From the NCBI RefSeq assembly GCF_003065605.1, contig NZ_CP026952.1, positions 1,426,001 through 1,490,000 of the forward strand: DNA of 64,000 nucleotides, written 5' to 3'. The translations under genes were made by a program, and so were the position numbers. A model generated the notes under the pieces. The model searched no databases. It was not told the DNA's origin and worked only from the letters and a program-made list of their open reading frames with translations. Below are positions 8,014-15,916 of the stretch, piece after piece (within the stretch, counting starts at the first letter, position 1; each line of letters begins with the position of its first letter). The stretch is from Aeromicrobium chenweiae. Lineage in GTDB: Bacteria > Actinomycetota > Actinomycetes > Propionibacteriales > Nocardioidaceae.

Positions 8014-9204
8014 GTGAAGGATCGTCGACTAACTGCTGCGCTGGCCTGTGCCGCCGCGCTCATGGCCGTTGCCGGCTGCTCCGCGCAAGGCGTCAAGGAC
8101 GCCGTCAACGGCGAGGAGACGCCGAAGGCACCGGTGACGCTGTCGCCGAACGTCCAGCAGAAGGCCACCGACGTCAAGGTCAGCACGCGCGTCAAGGTGT
8201 CGGCCGAGAACGGCGAGGTGTCGAGCGCCCGTCTGAGTACCGCTGACGGCAAGACCGAGATCAAGGGCCGTACCGGCCGCAACGGGTGGATCGCCAGCGA
8301 GCGGCTCGAGCCCGGCACGACGTACCAGCTCAAGGCCACCGGCGCGGGCGCTGACGGCACGTACAAGACCGTGCGCCGGACGTTCACCACACAGCAGCTG
8401 AGCCTGGCGCAGCAGACGTACCCGGCCGTCGCGCCACTGCAGGGCGAGACCGTCGGTGTCGGCATGCCCGTCATCGTCACGTTCGACGTGCCGGTCAAGA
8501 ACCGTTCGCTGTTCGAGAAGCACATGAAGGTGACCACCAGCAAGGACGTCCAGGGCTCCTGGAGCTGGCTGAGCGACCGCGAGGCGCACTACCGGCCCAA
8601 GACGTACTGGCCGGCCCACACCACGGTGAAGGTCGACCTGGGCCTCAACAGCCTGCCCGCCGGCAACGGCGTCTACGGCCAGCAGGACCAGAAGGTCGAG
8701 TTCACGGTCGGCAAGAAGGTCGTCTCGGTCGTCAACGTGGCCAAGCACCGGCTGAGCTACACGGTGGACGGCCAGGTCGTCCGGAAGATCCCCGTCACCA
8801 CCGGCGACGAGGGACACCGCACCCGCGAGGGCGTCAAGGTCATCATGGAGAAGTTCTCCTCGGTCGACATGGACGCCGCGACGACCGGCGTCGACTCCGA
8901 GGACCCCGGCTACTACAACATCTCGGATGTCCGCTGGGCGATGCGCGTGACGAACTCGGGGGAGTTCCTGCACGCTGCGCCGTGGTCGGTCGGTGCGCAG
9001 GGCAACGCCAACGTCAGCCACGGCTGCACGGGCATGAGCACCTCGGACGCGAAGTGGCTCTATGACCGGTCCCGCCGCGGTGACGTCATGAAGTACGTCA
9101 ACAGTCCCCGCCAGCTCGAGCCCAACAACGGCTGGACCGACTGGAACGTCCCGTGGGACCAGTGGACCAAGGGCTCCGCACTCCCGCAGCCCCCCGCCGC
9201 CTGA
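8014..9204 (+). CDS. L,D-transpeptidase, lipoprotein (YkuD domain)
   Basis: 396 residues. An N-terminal signal with lipobox (AALMAVAGCSAQ) anchors the protein outside the membrane. Two immunoglobulin-like domains (about residues 45-250) precede the YkuD catalytic domain. The active site is VSHGCTGMS with His336 and Cys338. The enzyme makes 3-3 crosslinks between meso- or LL-diaminopimelate residues in peptidoglycan and tolerates most beta-lactams. The organisation matches mycobacterial LdtMt2-type proteins. GTG 8014 is supported by the -10 hexamer 6 bp upstream. The downstream sequence stays open in the same frame and carries the 21-bp repeats described separately. Confidence 0.92.
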   Translation: MKDRRLTAALACAAALMAVAGCSAQGVKDAVNGEETPKAPVTLSPNVQQKATDVKVSTRVKVSAENGEVSSARLSTADGKTEIKGRTGRNGWIASERLEPGTTYQLKATGAGADGTYKTVRRTFTTQQLSLAQQTYPAVAPLQGETVGVGMPVIVTFDVPVKNRSLFEKHMKVTTSKDVQGSWSWLSDREAHYRPKTYWPAHTTVKVDLGLNSLPAGNGVYGQQDQKVEFTVGKKVVSVVNVAKHRLSYTVDGQVVRKIPVTTGDEGHRTREGVKVIMEKFSSVDMDAATTGVDSEDPGYYNISDVRWAMRVTNSGEFLHAAPWSVGAQGNANVSHGCTGMSTSDAKWLYDRSRRGDVMKYVNSPRQLEPNNGWTDWNVPWDQWTKGSALPQPPAA

Positions 9205-9216
9205 CCCACCGCCCAC

Positions 9217-9321
9217 GAGTCACCCACGGACGCCCACGAGTCACGCACGGACGCCGGCGAGCCACGCACGGACGCCGAGGAGTCACGTACGGACGCCCAC
9301 GAGTCAGGTACGGACGGATCC
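9217..9321 (+). repeat. Five tandem 21-bp repeats after the ldt stop
   Basis: Units start at 9217, 9238, 9259, 9280 and 9301; core GAGTCACGCACGGACGCC plus three variable bases, the last unit diverging after 15 bases. In the frame of the ldt stop each unit reads as a hydrophilic heptad ESRTDA-x. The variation falls mainly in the third codon block (CAC, GGC, GAG). Confidence 0.85.
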
Positions 9322-9639
9322 GCCCGTCCGGGTATCGCCGGGATGTCGCTGCCGGGACCAGAACGTCGATTGATTGAGCTGCGACTCGGTCCCCGACGGA
9401 CCGGGCTCAGTGTCCAGCAGGTCGCCAGCCCGGGTGGGATTCTCCGCGCCGCACGGCATTGGGCGGGGGAGTCGAGATGAGCCTCGGGCGCTAGGGCTGC
9501 TGGAGGCGCGCTCAGAGACTCCGGCTCCCGATCCTTCGGGTAGGTGCTCTATCTAGGCAGCAGAACCGGATAGGAACCGCGACAGGGCGCGGATGCGATC
9601 CATCCACTGCGTGGCGGTGGCGCCGGCCAGCTCGCGGGT

Positions 9640-9702
9640 GCTCGTACACGACTCCTCAGCGTCCGTGCGCGACTCGTCGGCGTCCGTGCGTGACTCGTCG
9701 GC
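9640..9702 (-). repeat. Three 21-bp repeats, same family, after the qcrB stop
   Basis: Units 9682-9702 and 9661-9681 are near-perfect reverse complements of the repeat near ldt; 9640-9660 is a degenerate third unit. Read on the minus strand they lie in the same frame as the qcrB stop and again give DA(D/E)ESRT-type heptads. Confidence 0.8.
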
Positions 9703-9725
9703 GGCTGTGGGGGAGGGGAGTGCGA

Positions 9726-9761
9726 CGAGGCCCCCACCAGCGGGTGCTGGTGGGGGCCTCG
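9726..9761. terminator. Bidirectional terminator hairpin at the 3' end of qcrB
   Basis: Perfect 16-bp stem (9726-9741 with 9746-9761) around a GGGT loop. No T-tract, as is common in this group. It lies 16 bp beyond the qcrB stop and could also stop transcription arriving from ldt. Confidence 0.8.
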
Positions 9762-9777
9762 GACGTCGTGCAGGCGA

Positions 9778-11487
9778 TCAGTGGACCCGGGGGACACCCG
9801 TCTCCGAGACGCCCTGGAACTCGTCGCCCAGCTCGACGGGGTGACCGTCGTGCTCAGCCAGGTGCTCCTCGGCGTGGTGCACGTCCTCGACCGTCGGCTT
9901 GTCGATCATGCCGTTGTAGTAGCGCTTGTGCAGCCAGGCCTGGATCTTGGCCTTGCGGCCGTGCGGCGCAGCGACACCGTTCTTGTCCGTCTCGGCCGGA
10001 GCCTCGATGGCGGGACGGCGGTCGCGAGCGGTGAGCGTGTACTGGTCACCGACCGGCAGGGGAGCGTGGCGCTCCGAGAAGCCGCCGTCAGGCGACCGCT
10101 CGATGACGCCGGTCTCGTAGCCGTGCAGGATCCGGTTGGCGTCCGCGCGCTGCAGACCGATGCAGATCCGCTTGGTGATCATGAAGGTCACCACCGGCAG
10201 CACGAAGAAGCCGATGCGCACGAACCAGGTGATCGCGTTGAGGCTCAGGTGGAACTTCGTCGCGATGATGTCGTTGCCGCCACCGATCCACAGGACGCCG
10301 TACGCGGTCATGGCGGCCACGATGAACGACGTGCGGAACGGCGCGTTGCGCGGACGCTCGAGCAGGTGGTGCTCACGCTTGTCACCGGTGATCCACTGCT
10401 CGATGAACGGCCACAGGACACCGACGGTGAGGAACAGACCGGGCAGGATCATGCCGGGGATGAACACGTTCCAGCTGAACGTCCAGCCGAAGATGTTCGA
10501 CTCCCAGTTCGGGAACACGCGGACCGCGCCCTCGACGAAGCCCATGTACCAGTCAGGCTGCGATCCGGCCGTGACCTCGGACGGGTTGTACGGTCCGTAG
10601 GCCCAGATCGGGTTGATCTGCAGGACGGCACCCATGACGGCCAGGAAGCCGAAGACGACGAAGAAGAATCCGCCGGCCTTCGCCGCGTAGACCGGGAGCA
10701 TCGGGTAGCCGACGACGTTCTTCTCGGTGCGTCCGGGGCCGGCCCACTGCGTGTGCTTGTGGTAGATCAGCAGCAGCATGTGTGCGCCGATCAGGCCCAG
10801 CAGCAGCGCCGGGATGAGCAGGATGTGCGCCATGTAGAGGCGGGGGATGATGATGTCGCCGGGGAACTCGCCACCGAAGATGAAGAACTCGACGTACGAG
10901 CCCACCAGCGGGATCGAGCGGACCAGGCCGTCCACGAAGCGAAGACCCGTGCCCGAGAGCAGGTCATCGGGCAGCGAGTAGCCGGCGAAGCCCTCGATGA
11001 TGCCCAGCACCAGCAAACCGATGCCGATGAGCCAGTTGATCTCACGCGGCTTGCGGTACGCGCCGGTGAACATGACGCGCAGCATGTGCACGATCATGGC
11101 CGCGACGAACAGGGCGGCAGCCCAGTGGTGGATCTGGCGCATCAGCAGGCCGCCACGGATGTCGAACGAGATGTCGAGCGTCGACTTGTACGCGTTGGAC
11201 ATCTCCAGGCCGTTGAACGGCAGGTAGGAGCCCGTGTACTCGACCTCGGTCATGCTCGGCTGGTACCAGAACGTCAGGAAGACGCCGGTCAGCAGCAGGA
11301 CGACGAAGCTCCAGAGAGCGATCTCGCCGAGCATGAACGACCAGTGCTCGGGGAACACCTTGCGGAGGTTCTTCTTGGCGACGCCGGCCAGGCCGAGGCG
11401 GTCATCGAGCCAGCCGACGGGGCCGGCTGCCTTCTTGCCGACGCCAGTCTCCTGGATCGGCGTGTACTCCTGCTCGGTGGTGCTCAT
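9778..11487 (-). CDS. qcrB: Cytochrome bc1/bcc complex cytochrome b subunit
   Basis: 569 residues. The N-terminal half is a cytochrome b with the GGLLMRQIHHWAAALFVAAM block supplying heme histidines and YSLPDDLLSGTGLRF. The C-terminal part adds further helices and a hydrophilic actinobacterial extension of about 130 residues ending ...QGVSETGVPRVH. The PxWY equivalent for quinol binding is in SQPDWYMGFVEGAVR. It oxidises menaquinol in the bcc-aa3 supercomplex. Its start overlaps the qcrA stop by 4 bp (ATGA), so it is the last gene of qcrCAB. Confidence 0.95.
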   Translation of the reverse strand: MSTTEQEYTPIQETGVGKKAAGPVGWLDDRLGLAGVAKKNLRKVFPEHWSFMLGEIALWSFVVLLLTGVFLTFWYQPSMTEVEYTGSYLPFNGLEMSNAYKSTLDISFDIRGGLLMRQIHHWAAALFVAAMIVHMLRVMFTGAYRKPREINWLIGIGLLVLGIIEGFAGYSLPDDLLSGTGLRFVDGLVRSIPLVGSYVEFFIFGGEFPGDIIIPRLYMAHILLIPALLLGLIGAHMLLLIYHKHTQWAGPGRTEKNVVGYPMLPVYAAKAGGFFFVVFGFLAVMGAVLQINPIWAYGPYNPSEVTAGSQPDWYMGFVEGAVRVFPNWESNIFGWTFSWNVFIPGMILPGLFLTVGVLWPFIEQWITGDKREHHLLERPRNAPFRTSFIVAAMTAYGVLWIGGGNDIIATKFHLSLNAITWFVRIGFFVLPVVTFMITKRICIGLQRADANRILHGYETGVIERSPDGGFSERHAPLPVGDQYTLTARDRRPAIEAPAETDKNGVAAPHGRKAKIQAWLHKRYYNGMIDKPTVEDVHHAEEHLAEHDGHPVELGDEFQGVSETGVPRVH

Positions 11488-12533
11488 GACTTATCATCCA
11501 ACTTCTTCTGGTCCCGCGCGAACTCAGGGAAGCTCGGGCCGACGATCTCCGGGAAGTCGCTCATGGCGATGATGTAGCCCTCGTCGTCCAGTCCGAGCGG
11601 GAGCTGGGGCAGGGGACGGTGGGCCGGGCCGAAGATGACCTTGCCGTTGTCGGCCAGGTCGAACGTCGACTGGTGGCAGGGGCAGAGCAGGTGGTGCGTC
11701 TGCTGCTCCCACAGGCTGATCGGGCAACCCACGTGGGTGCAGATCTTGGAGTAGCACAGGATGCCGTCAATGCCCCAGTTCTCGCGACCCTTCGAGGGCG
11801 TGATGTCCTCGGGACGCATGCGGACCACGATGATGGCCGCCTTGGACTTGACCTGCAGCAGCTCGGTGCCGTGCAGCACGGGGTGACCCTCGTCGTCCAC
11901 TTCGTACACGATCGCGGGCTCGCCGTTGACGAGCTGGCCGACCTCGAGGTCGCCCGGCTTCATCGGCGTGCCGGTGACGTCGTTGACCAGGCGCATGCCC
12001 TTCTTCCAGACCGTGGTGCTCTGGCCGAAGGGGAGCGGACCGAGGTCGCGCAGGAGGAACAGCGTGGGCAGTCCCAGGGCGCCCATGGCGCCGAGGAGGC
12101 TGTTGCGGATCATCGGGCGACGGCCGAAGCCGGACTCGTTGATGCCGTCGTTGATGTCCTTCATCACCGCGACGCGGTCCTCTTCCGAGGACGCCGACGG
12201 GTGACGCATCTCGACCATCTCCTGGTCGCCCATGAGCTTCTTGGCCCACTGGATGATGCCGACGCCCATGAGCAGCAGCGCGCCGCCGAGGGTCATGCCG
12301 AAGGTGAAGTTCTGTGCGGACCACCCGAGGAACGTCTGGTCGTCGTCGATCAGGACGTAGCCGAAGCAGAACCCGACCAGCAGCAGTGCCGCCACGATGA
12401 ACATGCCGGAGATCTGACGCTCCGTGCGGCGGGCCTGTGACTCGTCGACGTCCTGGGGACGGTAGAGGTGCTCGGGCAGACCCGGGTCCTTGATCGGCTC
12501 GGTGTCCGGCTGGGGCTCCAGCGCGTCGCTCAT
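11484..12533 (-). CDS. qcrA: Rieske iron-sulfur subunit of the bcc complex
   Basis: 349 residues. Three transmembrane helices (about 41-62, 77-97, 145-162) rather than one, which is typical of actinobacteria. The Rieske 2Fe-2S ligands are Cys265, His267, Cys284 and His287, in CTHVGCPISLW and HHLLCPCHQSTFD. Cys270 and Cys286 form the structural disulfide. It transfers an electron from menaquinol to the diheme cytochrome QcrC. It overlaps qcrC and qcrB by 4 bp on each side, indicating translational coupling. Confidence 0.96.
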   Translation of the reverse strand: MSDALEPQPDTEPIKDPGLPEHLYRPQDVDESQARRTERQISGMFIVAALLLVGFCFGYVLIDDDQTFLGWSAQNFTFGMTLGGALLLMGVGIIQWAKKLMGDQEMVEMRHPSASSEEDRVAVMKDINDGINESGFGRRPMIRNSLLGAMGALGLPTLFLLRDLGPLPFGQSTTVWKKGMRLVNDVTGTPMKPGDLEVGQLVNGEPAIVYEVDDEGHPVLHGTELLQVKSKAAIIVVRMRPEDITPSKGRENWGIDGILCYSKICTHVGCPISLWEQQTHHLLCPCHQSTFDLADNGKVIFGPAHRPLPQLPLGLDDEGYIIAMSDFPEIVGPSFPEFARDQKKLDDKS

Positions 12534-13354
12534 GACTTCTTCACCCTTGCTCCGTGCGCGCCGATCCAGATGGCGGCGATGACCAGACCACCGATGCCGA
12601 TGACCCAGATGAACAATCCGTCGACGACGGGGCCGAGGCCGCCACCGCCGAGACCGCCGTAGTTGGGCTGGTCCTGGACCTTCTTGACGTACGCGATGAT
12701 GTTGCGCTTGTCCTCAGGCGTGATGACGTCGTCGGAGAACAGCGGCATCTGCTGCGGGCCGGTGATCATGGCCTCGGCGATGTGCTTGGCGCTGACGTCC
12801 TTCAGCGAGGGGGCGTACCGGCCGTCGGGCAGGGCACCGCCGGCGCCGACGGAGTTGTGGCATGCCGTGCAGTTGGAGCGGAACAGCTCTCCACCCTCAC
12901 GGATGTCCTCGACGCTGGCCTTCTTGACGTCGGTGTACTCCTTGCCGGGGATCGCCGGGCCGGGGCCGAGCGATGCGACGTACGCGGCGAGCTGACGAGT
13001 CTCCTCGGCGCTGTACTCCGGCTTCTTGCGCGGAGCCTGGGGGGCGGACTGCGCCAGCGGCATGCGACCCGTGCCGACCTGGAAGTCGACCGAGGCAGCG
13101 CCGACACCGATCAGCGACGGGCCGTAGTTGCCGCCCCGCTTCGTCTCGATGCCCGTGGCGTTCTTGCCGTGGCAGCTTGCGCATCCGATGAGGAACAGCT
13201 CACGGCCGGCCTCGACGTCGTTGGCCGTGGTCGTCTCCGCCGTGGCAGCCTTCGGCGCCACCGCCGCGTAGACGCCTCCAACCGAGAGGAGGGCCATCAG
13301 GAGCACGACGAAACCGGCGAGTGGATGCCGGCGTCTCGTGGACAATTTCCGCAC
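12530..13354 (-). CDS. qcrC: Diheme cytochrome c subunit of the bcc complex
   Basis: About 274 residues. One N-terminal membrane helix (HPLAGFVVLLMALLSVGGVYAAV), two c-type heme sites (CASCHG, CTACHN) in tandem cytochrome c domains, and a C-terminal membrane helix (GLFIWVIGIGGLVIAAIWIG). This covalently tethered diheme arm carries electrons directly to oxidase subunit II. Start choice: ATG 13366 has AGGA only 1 bp away, while GTG 13354 has GAGG at 6 bp and gives VRKLSTRRRH; I prefer GTG, but the 12-bp difference is unresolved. First gene of qcrCAB. Confidence 0.92.
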   Translation of the reverse strand: MRKLSTRRRHPLAGFVVLLMALLSVGGVYAAVAPKAATAETTTANDVEAGRELFLIGCASCHGKNATGIETKRGGNYGPSLIGVGAASVDFQVGTGRMPLAQSAPQAPRKKPEYSAEETRQLAAYVASLGPGPAIPGKEYTDVKKASVEDIREGGELFRSNCTACHNSVGAGGALPDGRYAPSLKDVSAKHIAEAMITGPQQMPLFSDDVITPEDKRNIIAYVKKVQDQPNYGGLGGGGLGPVVDGLFIWVIGIGGLVIAAIWIGAHGARVKKS

Positions 13355-13382
13355 CGAGAACCTCATTCCTAAAAGTGGTGCC

Positions 13383-13401
13383 AGCGTACCTAGCGGTACG
13401 C
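13383..13401 (-). promoter_or_regulatory. -10 hexamer overlapped by an 18-bp palindrome upstream of qcrC
   Basis: Minus-strand TACGCT (13388-13383) lies inside the inverted repeat GCGTACC-TAGC-GGTACGC (13384-13401, 7-bp arms). Start of transcription would be near 13376, a short leader before qcrC. The palindrome is a plausible operator for a dimeric regulator; none is identified. Confidence 0.4.
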
Positions 13402-13425
13402 CGTCTAAATGAACGGAGGCAAGCC

Positions 13426-14064
13426 TTATTTGATGAGGTAGATCGTGGCGAAGAGCCCGACCCACACGATGTCCACGAAGTGCCAGTAGTAGGACACGAC
13501 GATTGCGGAAATCGCCTGCTCATGCGTGAACTTGCGTGCCGCGAAGGTGCGGCCGATGACGAGCAGGAAGGCGATGAGACCACCGATGACGTGGAGGCCG
13601 TGGAAGCCGGTAGCCAGGTAGAACAGGCTGCCGTAGGGAGAGCTGGAGATCGTGACGTTCTCGCGGACGAGCTCGGCGTACTCGAGTGCCTGTCCGCCGA
13701 TGAAGATCGCGCCCATGATGTAGGTCAGGACGAACCACTCGCGCATGCCCCACTTGCCGACCTGCAGCAGCGAGCCGGTGCGTCCGGCCTTGCCGCGCTC
13801 GGCGGCGAAGACACCGAACTGGCACGTCACCGAGGACAACACCAGGATCGTCGTGTTGGCCGTGGCGAACGGGACGTTCAGCAGCTCGGTCGACTGGTCC
13901 CACAGCTGCGGGGAGATGTTGCGGATCGTGAAGTACGCCGCGAACAGTCCCGCGAAGAACATGAGCTCGCTGGCCAGCCAGACGATGGTCCCGACCGTCA
14001 CCATGGAGGGTCGGCCTTCTTGGCCGTGAAGTCGGGATGCAGGAATCACTGATGTAGTCGCCAC
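13426..14064 (-). CDS. ctaE: Cytochrome c oxidase (aa3) subunit III
   Basis: 212 residues, five predicted membrane helices; family blocks [42 protein letters not shown] and the C-terminal [22 protein letters not shown]. Subunit III stabilises the proton-pumping core. GTG 14064 is preferred to an upstream ATG at 14100: it gives the family length and lies 6 bp from a CATAAT -10. The gene heads the leftward qcrCAB block but has 60-70 bp and a separate promoter before qcrC. Confidence 0.93.
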   Translation of the reverse strand: MATTSVIPASRLHGQEGRPSMVTVGTIVWLASELMFFAGLFAAYFTIRNISPQLWDQSTELLNVPFATANTTILVLSSVTCQFGVFAAERGKAGRTGSLLQVGKWGMREWFVLTYIMGAIFIGGQALEYAELVRENVTISSSPYGSLFYLATGFHGLHVIGGLIAFLLVIGRTFAARKFTHEQAISAIVVSYYWHFVDIVWVGLFATIYLIK

Positions 14065-14070
14065 GCCCTC

Positions 14071-14082
14071 ATTATGTACGAT
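14071..14082. promoter_or_regulatory. Abutting divergent -10 hexamers for ctaE and the receiver gene
   Basis: Plus strand ATTATG|TACGAT. Minus-strand CATAAT (14076-14071) serves ctaE (GTG 14064, 6-bp spacer). Plus-strand TACGAT (14077-14082) serves the gene at GTG 14089 (6-bp spacer). The start codons are 25 bp apart. Confidence 0.55.
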
Positions 14083-14088
14083 CGACTC

Positions 14089-14493
14089 GTGAGCGAGCAC
14101 AAGCCCCTACGTGTCCTGGTCTACAGCGACGATCGAGACGTCCGGGCCGCGGTGCTGTCCGCGCTCGGGTCCCGGCCTCATCCGGATCTTCCGCCCTTCG
14201 AGTACGTCGAGTGCGCGACCGAGCCGGTCGTCTTCCAGCACCTCGATGCGGGGGGCATCGACCTGGTCATCCTCGACGGCGAGGCGACCCCGGCCGGCGG
14301 CCTGGGCATCGCGCGGCAGATGAAGGACGAGATCTTCCAGGCCCCGCCGGTGCTGGTGCTGACCGGACGCCCGCAGGACGCGTGGCTCGCCACCTGGTCC
14401 CGTGCCGAGGCAGTGCTCGCCCACCCGATCGAGCCGATCCGTCTGGCCGAGGTCGTCATCGACCTCGCTCGCGGCGTCCTGCAGCCCGGCTGA
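14089..14493 (+). CDS. Receiver-like protein without output domain, degenerate active site
   Basis: 134 residues with a CheY-like fold: [17 protein letters not shown] (acidic pair), [19 protein letters not shown] (candidate phospho-Asp) and PPVLVLTGR (conserved Thr). The normally invariant Lys-Pro of the last loop is replaced by His-Pro in [15 protein letters not shown], so phosphorylation is uncertain. No DNA-binding domain. Divergent from ctaE and 10 bp ahead of trpD. ATG 14074 is also in frame, but GTG 14089 sits 6 bp after a -10 and is preferred. Role unknown; similar genes occur near ctaE in other actinobacteria as far as I recall. Confidence 0.65.
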   Translation: MSEHKPLRVLVYSDDRDVRAAVLSALGSRPHPDLPPFEYVECATEPVVFQHLDAGGIDLVILDGEATPAGGLGIARQMKDEIFQAPPVLVLTGRPQDAWLATWSRAEAVLAHPIEPIRLAEVVIDLARGVLQPG

Positions 14494-14503
14494 GGGCGGC
14501 GCC

Positions 14504-15547
14504 ATGACGCACACCTGGCCCGAGGTCCTCACCGGACTCGTGGCGAGGAGGGATCTCGACGTCTCCTCCACGTCGTGGGCGATGGACGAGATCCTCAGCG
14601 GCAACGCGACCGCCGCCCAGATCGCCGGTTTCGCGATGGCGCTGCGCAGCAAGGGCGAGACCCTCGCCGAGCTGCAGGGCCTGGTCGACTCGATGCTCCA
14701 GCACGCCACGCTCCTGTCGGTTCCCGGACGCGTGGTCGACATCGTCGGCACGGGCGGCGACATGGCCAAGACGGTGAACATCTCGAGCATGGCCGCGGTC
14801 GTGACGGCGGGCGCCGGCATCGGCGTCGTCAAGCACGGCAACCGCGCGGCGTCGAGCGCCAGCGGCACCGCGGACGTCTTCGAGGTGCTCGGCGTCAGGC
14901 TGGACGTGCCGGCGAGCCGCATCGTGGAGGTGCTGGAGCGCACCGGCATCACGTTCTGCTTCGCGCCGGTGTTTCACCCGTCCTTCCGGCACACCGCACC
15001 GGTACGTCGTGAGCTCGGCGTGCCCACGACGTTCAACTTCCTCGGCCCGCTGGTCAACCCGGCACAGCCGGCGGCCTCGGCGATCGGCTGCGCGGACGTC
15101 CGCATGGCGCCGTTGATGGCCGGGATCTTTGCCGAGCGCGGTGCGGACGCGTTCGTCTTCCGCGGCGACGACGGACTCGACGAGATCACGACGACCACGA
15201 CCACGCGGGTGTGGGAGGTCTTCGGCGGGACCGTCACCGAGGGGCTGCTCGACCCGCGTGAGCTGGGGATGAGCCTGTCGTCGGCCGACGCGCTGCGCGG
15301 TGGCGAGCCGGTCTACAACGCCGACGTGTTCCGTCGGGTGGTCGGCGGGGAGGTGTCGCCGGTCCGTGACGCGGTGCTGCTCAACGCCGGCGCAGCCATC
15401 GCTGCGCACACGGGAACGGCCGGCGCGCTGGTCGACCGGATCGCGGCGGGCATCGCGCGGGCGCGGGAGTCGATCGACTCCGGCGCGGCCGCGCGGACGC
15501 TCGAGCAGTGGTCGGTCGTCACCCAGGAGCTCGCGCCCCCTCGCTGA
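14504..15547 (+). CDS. trpD: Anthranilate phosphoribosyltransferase
   Basis: 347 residues. It joins anthranilate to PRPP in tryptophan biosynthesis. The PRPP loop VGTGGDMAKTVNISS is at about residues 81-95, followed by KHGNRAASSASGTADVFEVLG, the anthranilate-channel segment APVFHPSFRHTAPVRRELGV, and FNFLGPLVNPA. The magnesium site is in FRGDDGLDEIT. ATG 14504 has GAGGG about 8 bp upstream. It is isolated from other trp genes, as in M. tuberculosis (Rv2192c next to ctaE). Confidence 0.95.
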   Translation: MTHTWPEVLTGLVARRDLDVSSTSWAMDEILSGNATAAQIAGFAMALRSKGETLAELQGLVDSMLQHATLLSVPGRVVDIVGTGGDMAKTVNISSMAAVVTAGAGIGVVKHGNRAASSASGTADVFEVLGVRLDVPASRIVEVLERTGITFCFAPVFHPSFRHTAPVRRELGVPTTFNFLGPLVNPAQPAASAIGCADVRMAPLMAGIFAERGADAFVFRGDDGLDEITTTTTTRVWEVFGGTVTEGLLDPRELGMSLSSADALRGGEPVYNADVFRRVVGGEVSPVRDAVLLNAGAAIAAHTGTAGALVDRIAAGIARARESIDSGAAARTLEQWSVVTQELAPPR

Positions 15548-15553
15548 CCGCGC

Positions 15554-15595
15554 GGGAGGCGCGCGTCAGCGGACGGGAGGCGCGCGTCAGCGGAC
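15554..15595. repeat. Two perfect 21-bp tandem repeats after trpD
   Basis: 15554-15574 and 15575-15595 are identical, beginning GGGAGGCGCGCGTCAGC. They fill almost the whole space between the convergent trpD and Lrp-type stop codons. The unit length equals that of the ldt/qcrB repeats, but the sequence is different. Confidence 0.85.
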
Positions 15596-15599
15596 GGGG

Positions 15600-15875
15600 T
15601 CACAGACCGATGCTGAAGGCGTCCTCGAGGTCGTGCTGGCTGTACGCGCGGTACGCGATCTGCGTCTGGGTCGAGACCACGCCGTCGACCTTGTTGAGCC
15701 GGTCGGCCACGACCGCGGCGACGTCGTCGATCTGGCGGACGCGGACCATCGCGACGAGGTCGAGCTCGCCGGTGACGGAGTAGACCTCGCTGACGCCGTC
15801 GATGTCGGCGATCTGCTCGGCGATGTCGCTGAGCCGCGAGACCTCGGCCTGGATGAAGACGATGGCGGTGATCAT
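15600..15875 (-). CDS. Stand-alone Lrp/AsnC-type ligand-binding (RAM) domain protein
   Basis: 91 residues, only the C-terminal RAM domain of the Lrp/AsnC family: MITAIVFIQAEVSRLSDIAEQI, a GVSEVYSVTGELDLVAMVRV core and ADRLNKVDGVVSTQTQIAY. It lacks the helix-turn-helix. Such small proteins oligomerise and bind amino acids or similar effectors; no direct DNA binding is expected. It starts at ATG 15875, leaderless. It ends 3' to 3' with trpD, with only the repeats between. Confidence 0.85.
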   Translation of the reverse strand: MITAIVFIQAEVSRLSDIAEQIADIDGVSEVYSVTGELDLVAMVRVRQIDDVAAVVADRLNKVDGVVSTQTQIAYRAYSQHDLEDAFSIGL

Positions 15876-15881
15876 GGGCTC

Positions 15882-15887
15882 AGCGTA
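15882..15887 (-). promoter_or_regulatory. -10 hexamer TACGCT, leaderless promoter of the Lrp-type gene
   Basis: Minus strand TACGCT, 6-bp spacer, ATG at 15875. Confidence 0.5.
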
Positions 15888-15916
15888 TGCCCCGCCGGTC
15901 GGCGTCGTCGCCCACG

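Larger units (their letters stand above)
9205..9777. other. 573-bp convergent intergenic spacer between ldt and qcrB
   Basis: No convincing gene. It contains two arrays of a 21-bp repeat in opposite orientations, one near each flanking stop codon, and a strong hairpin next to qcrB. The middle (about 9322-9639) has mixed third-position bases and no recognisable protein or RNA. The minus frame entered by reading through the qcrB stop stays open for 74 codons, and the plus frame after the ldt stop for 91 codons. In this GC range such lengths can occur by chance. Confidence 0.6.

Noticed and set aside
9322-9639. Possible tRNA, small RNA or gene remnant in the ldt-qcrB spacer
   Set aside because: No cloverleaf could be drawn. 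The short minus-strand stretch reading RELAGATATQWMDRIRALSRF looks protein-like but has no start signal and follows a stop and a terminator.
9217-9702. CRISPR array
   Set aside because: Units are directly tandem with no spacers, unit length 21 bp, no cas genes nearby.
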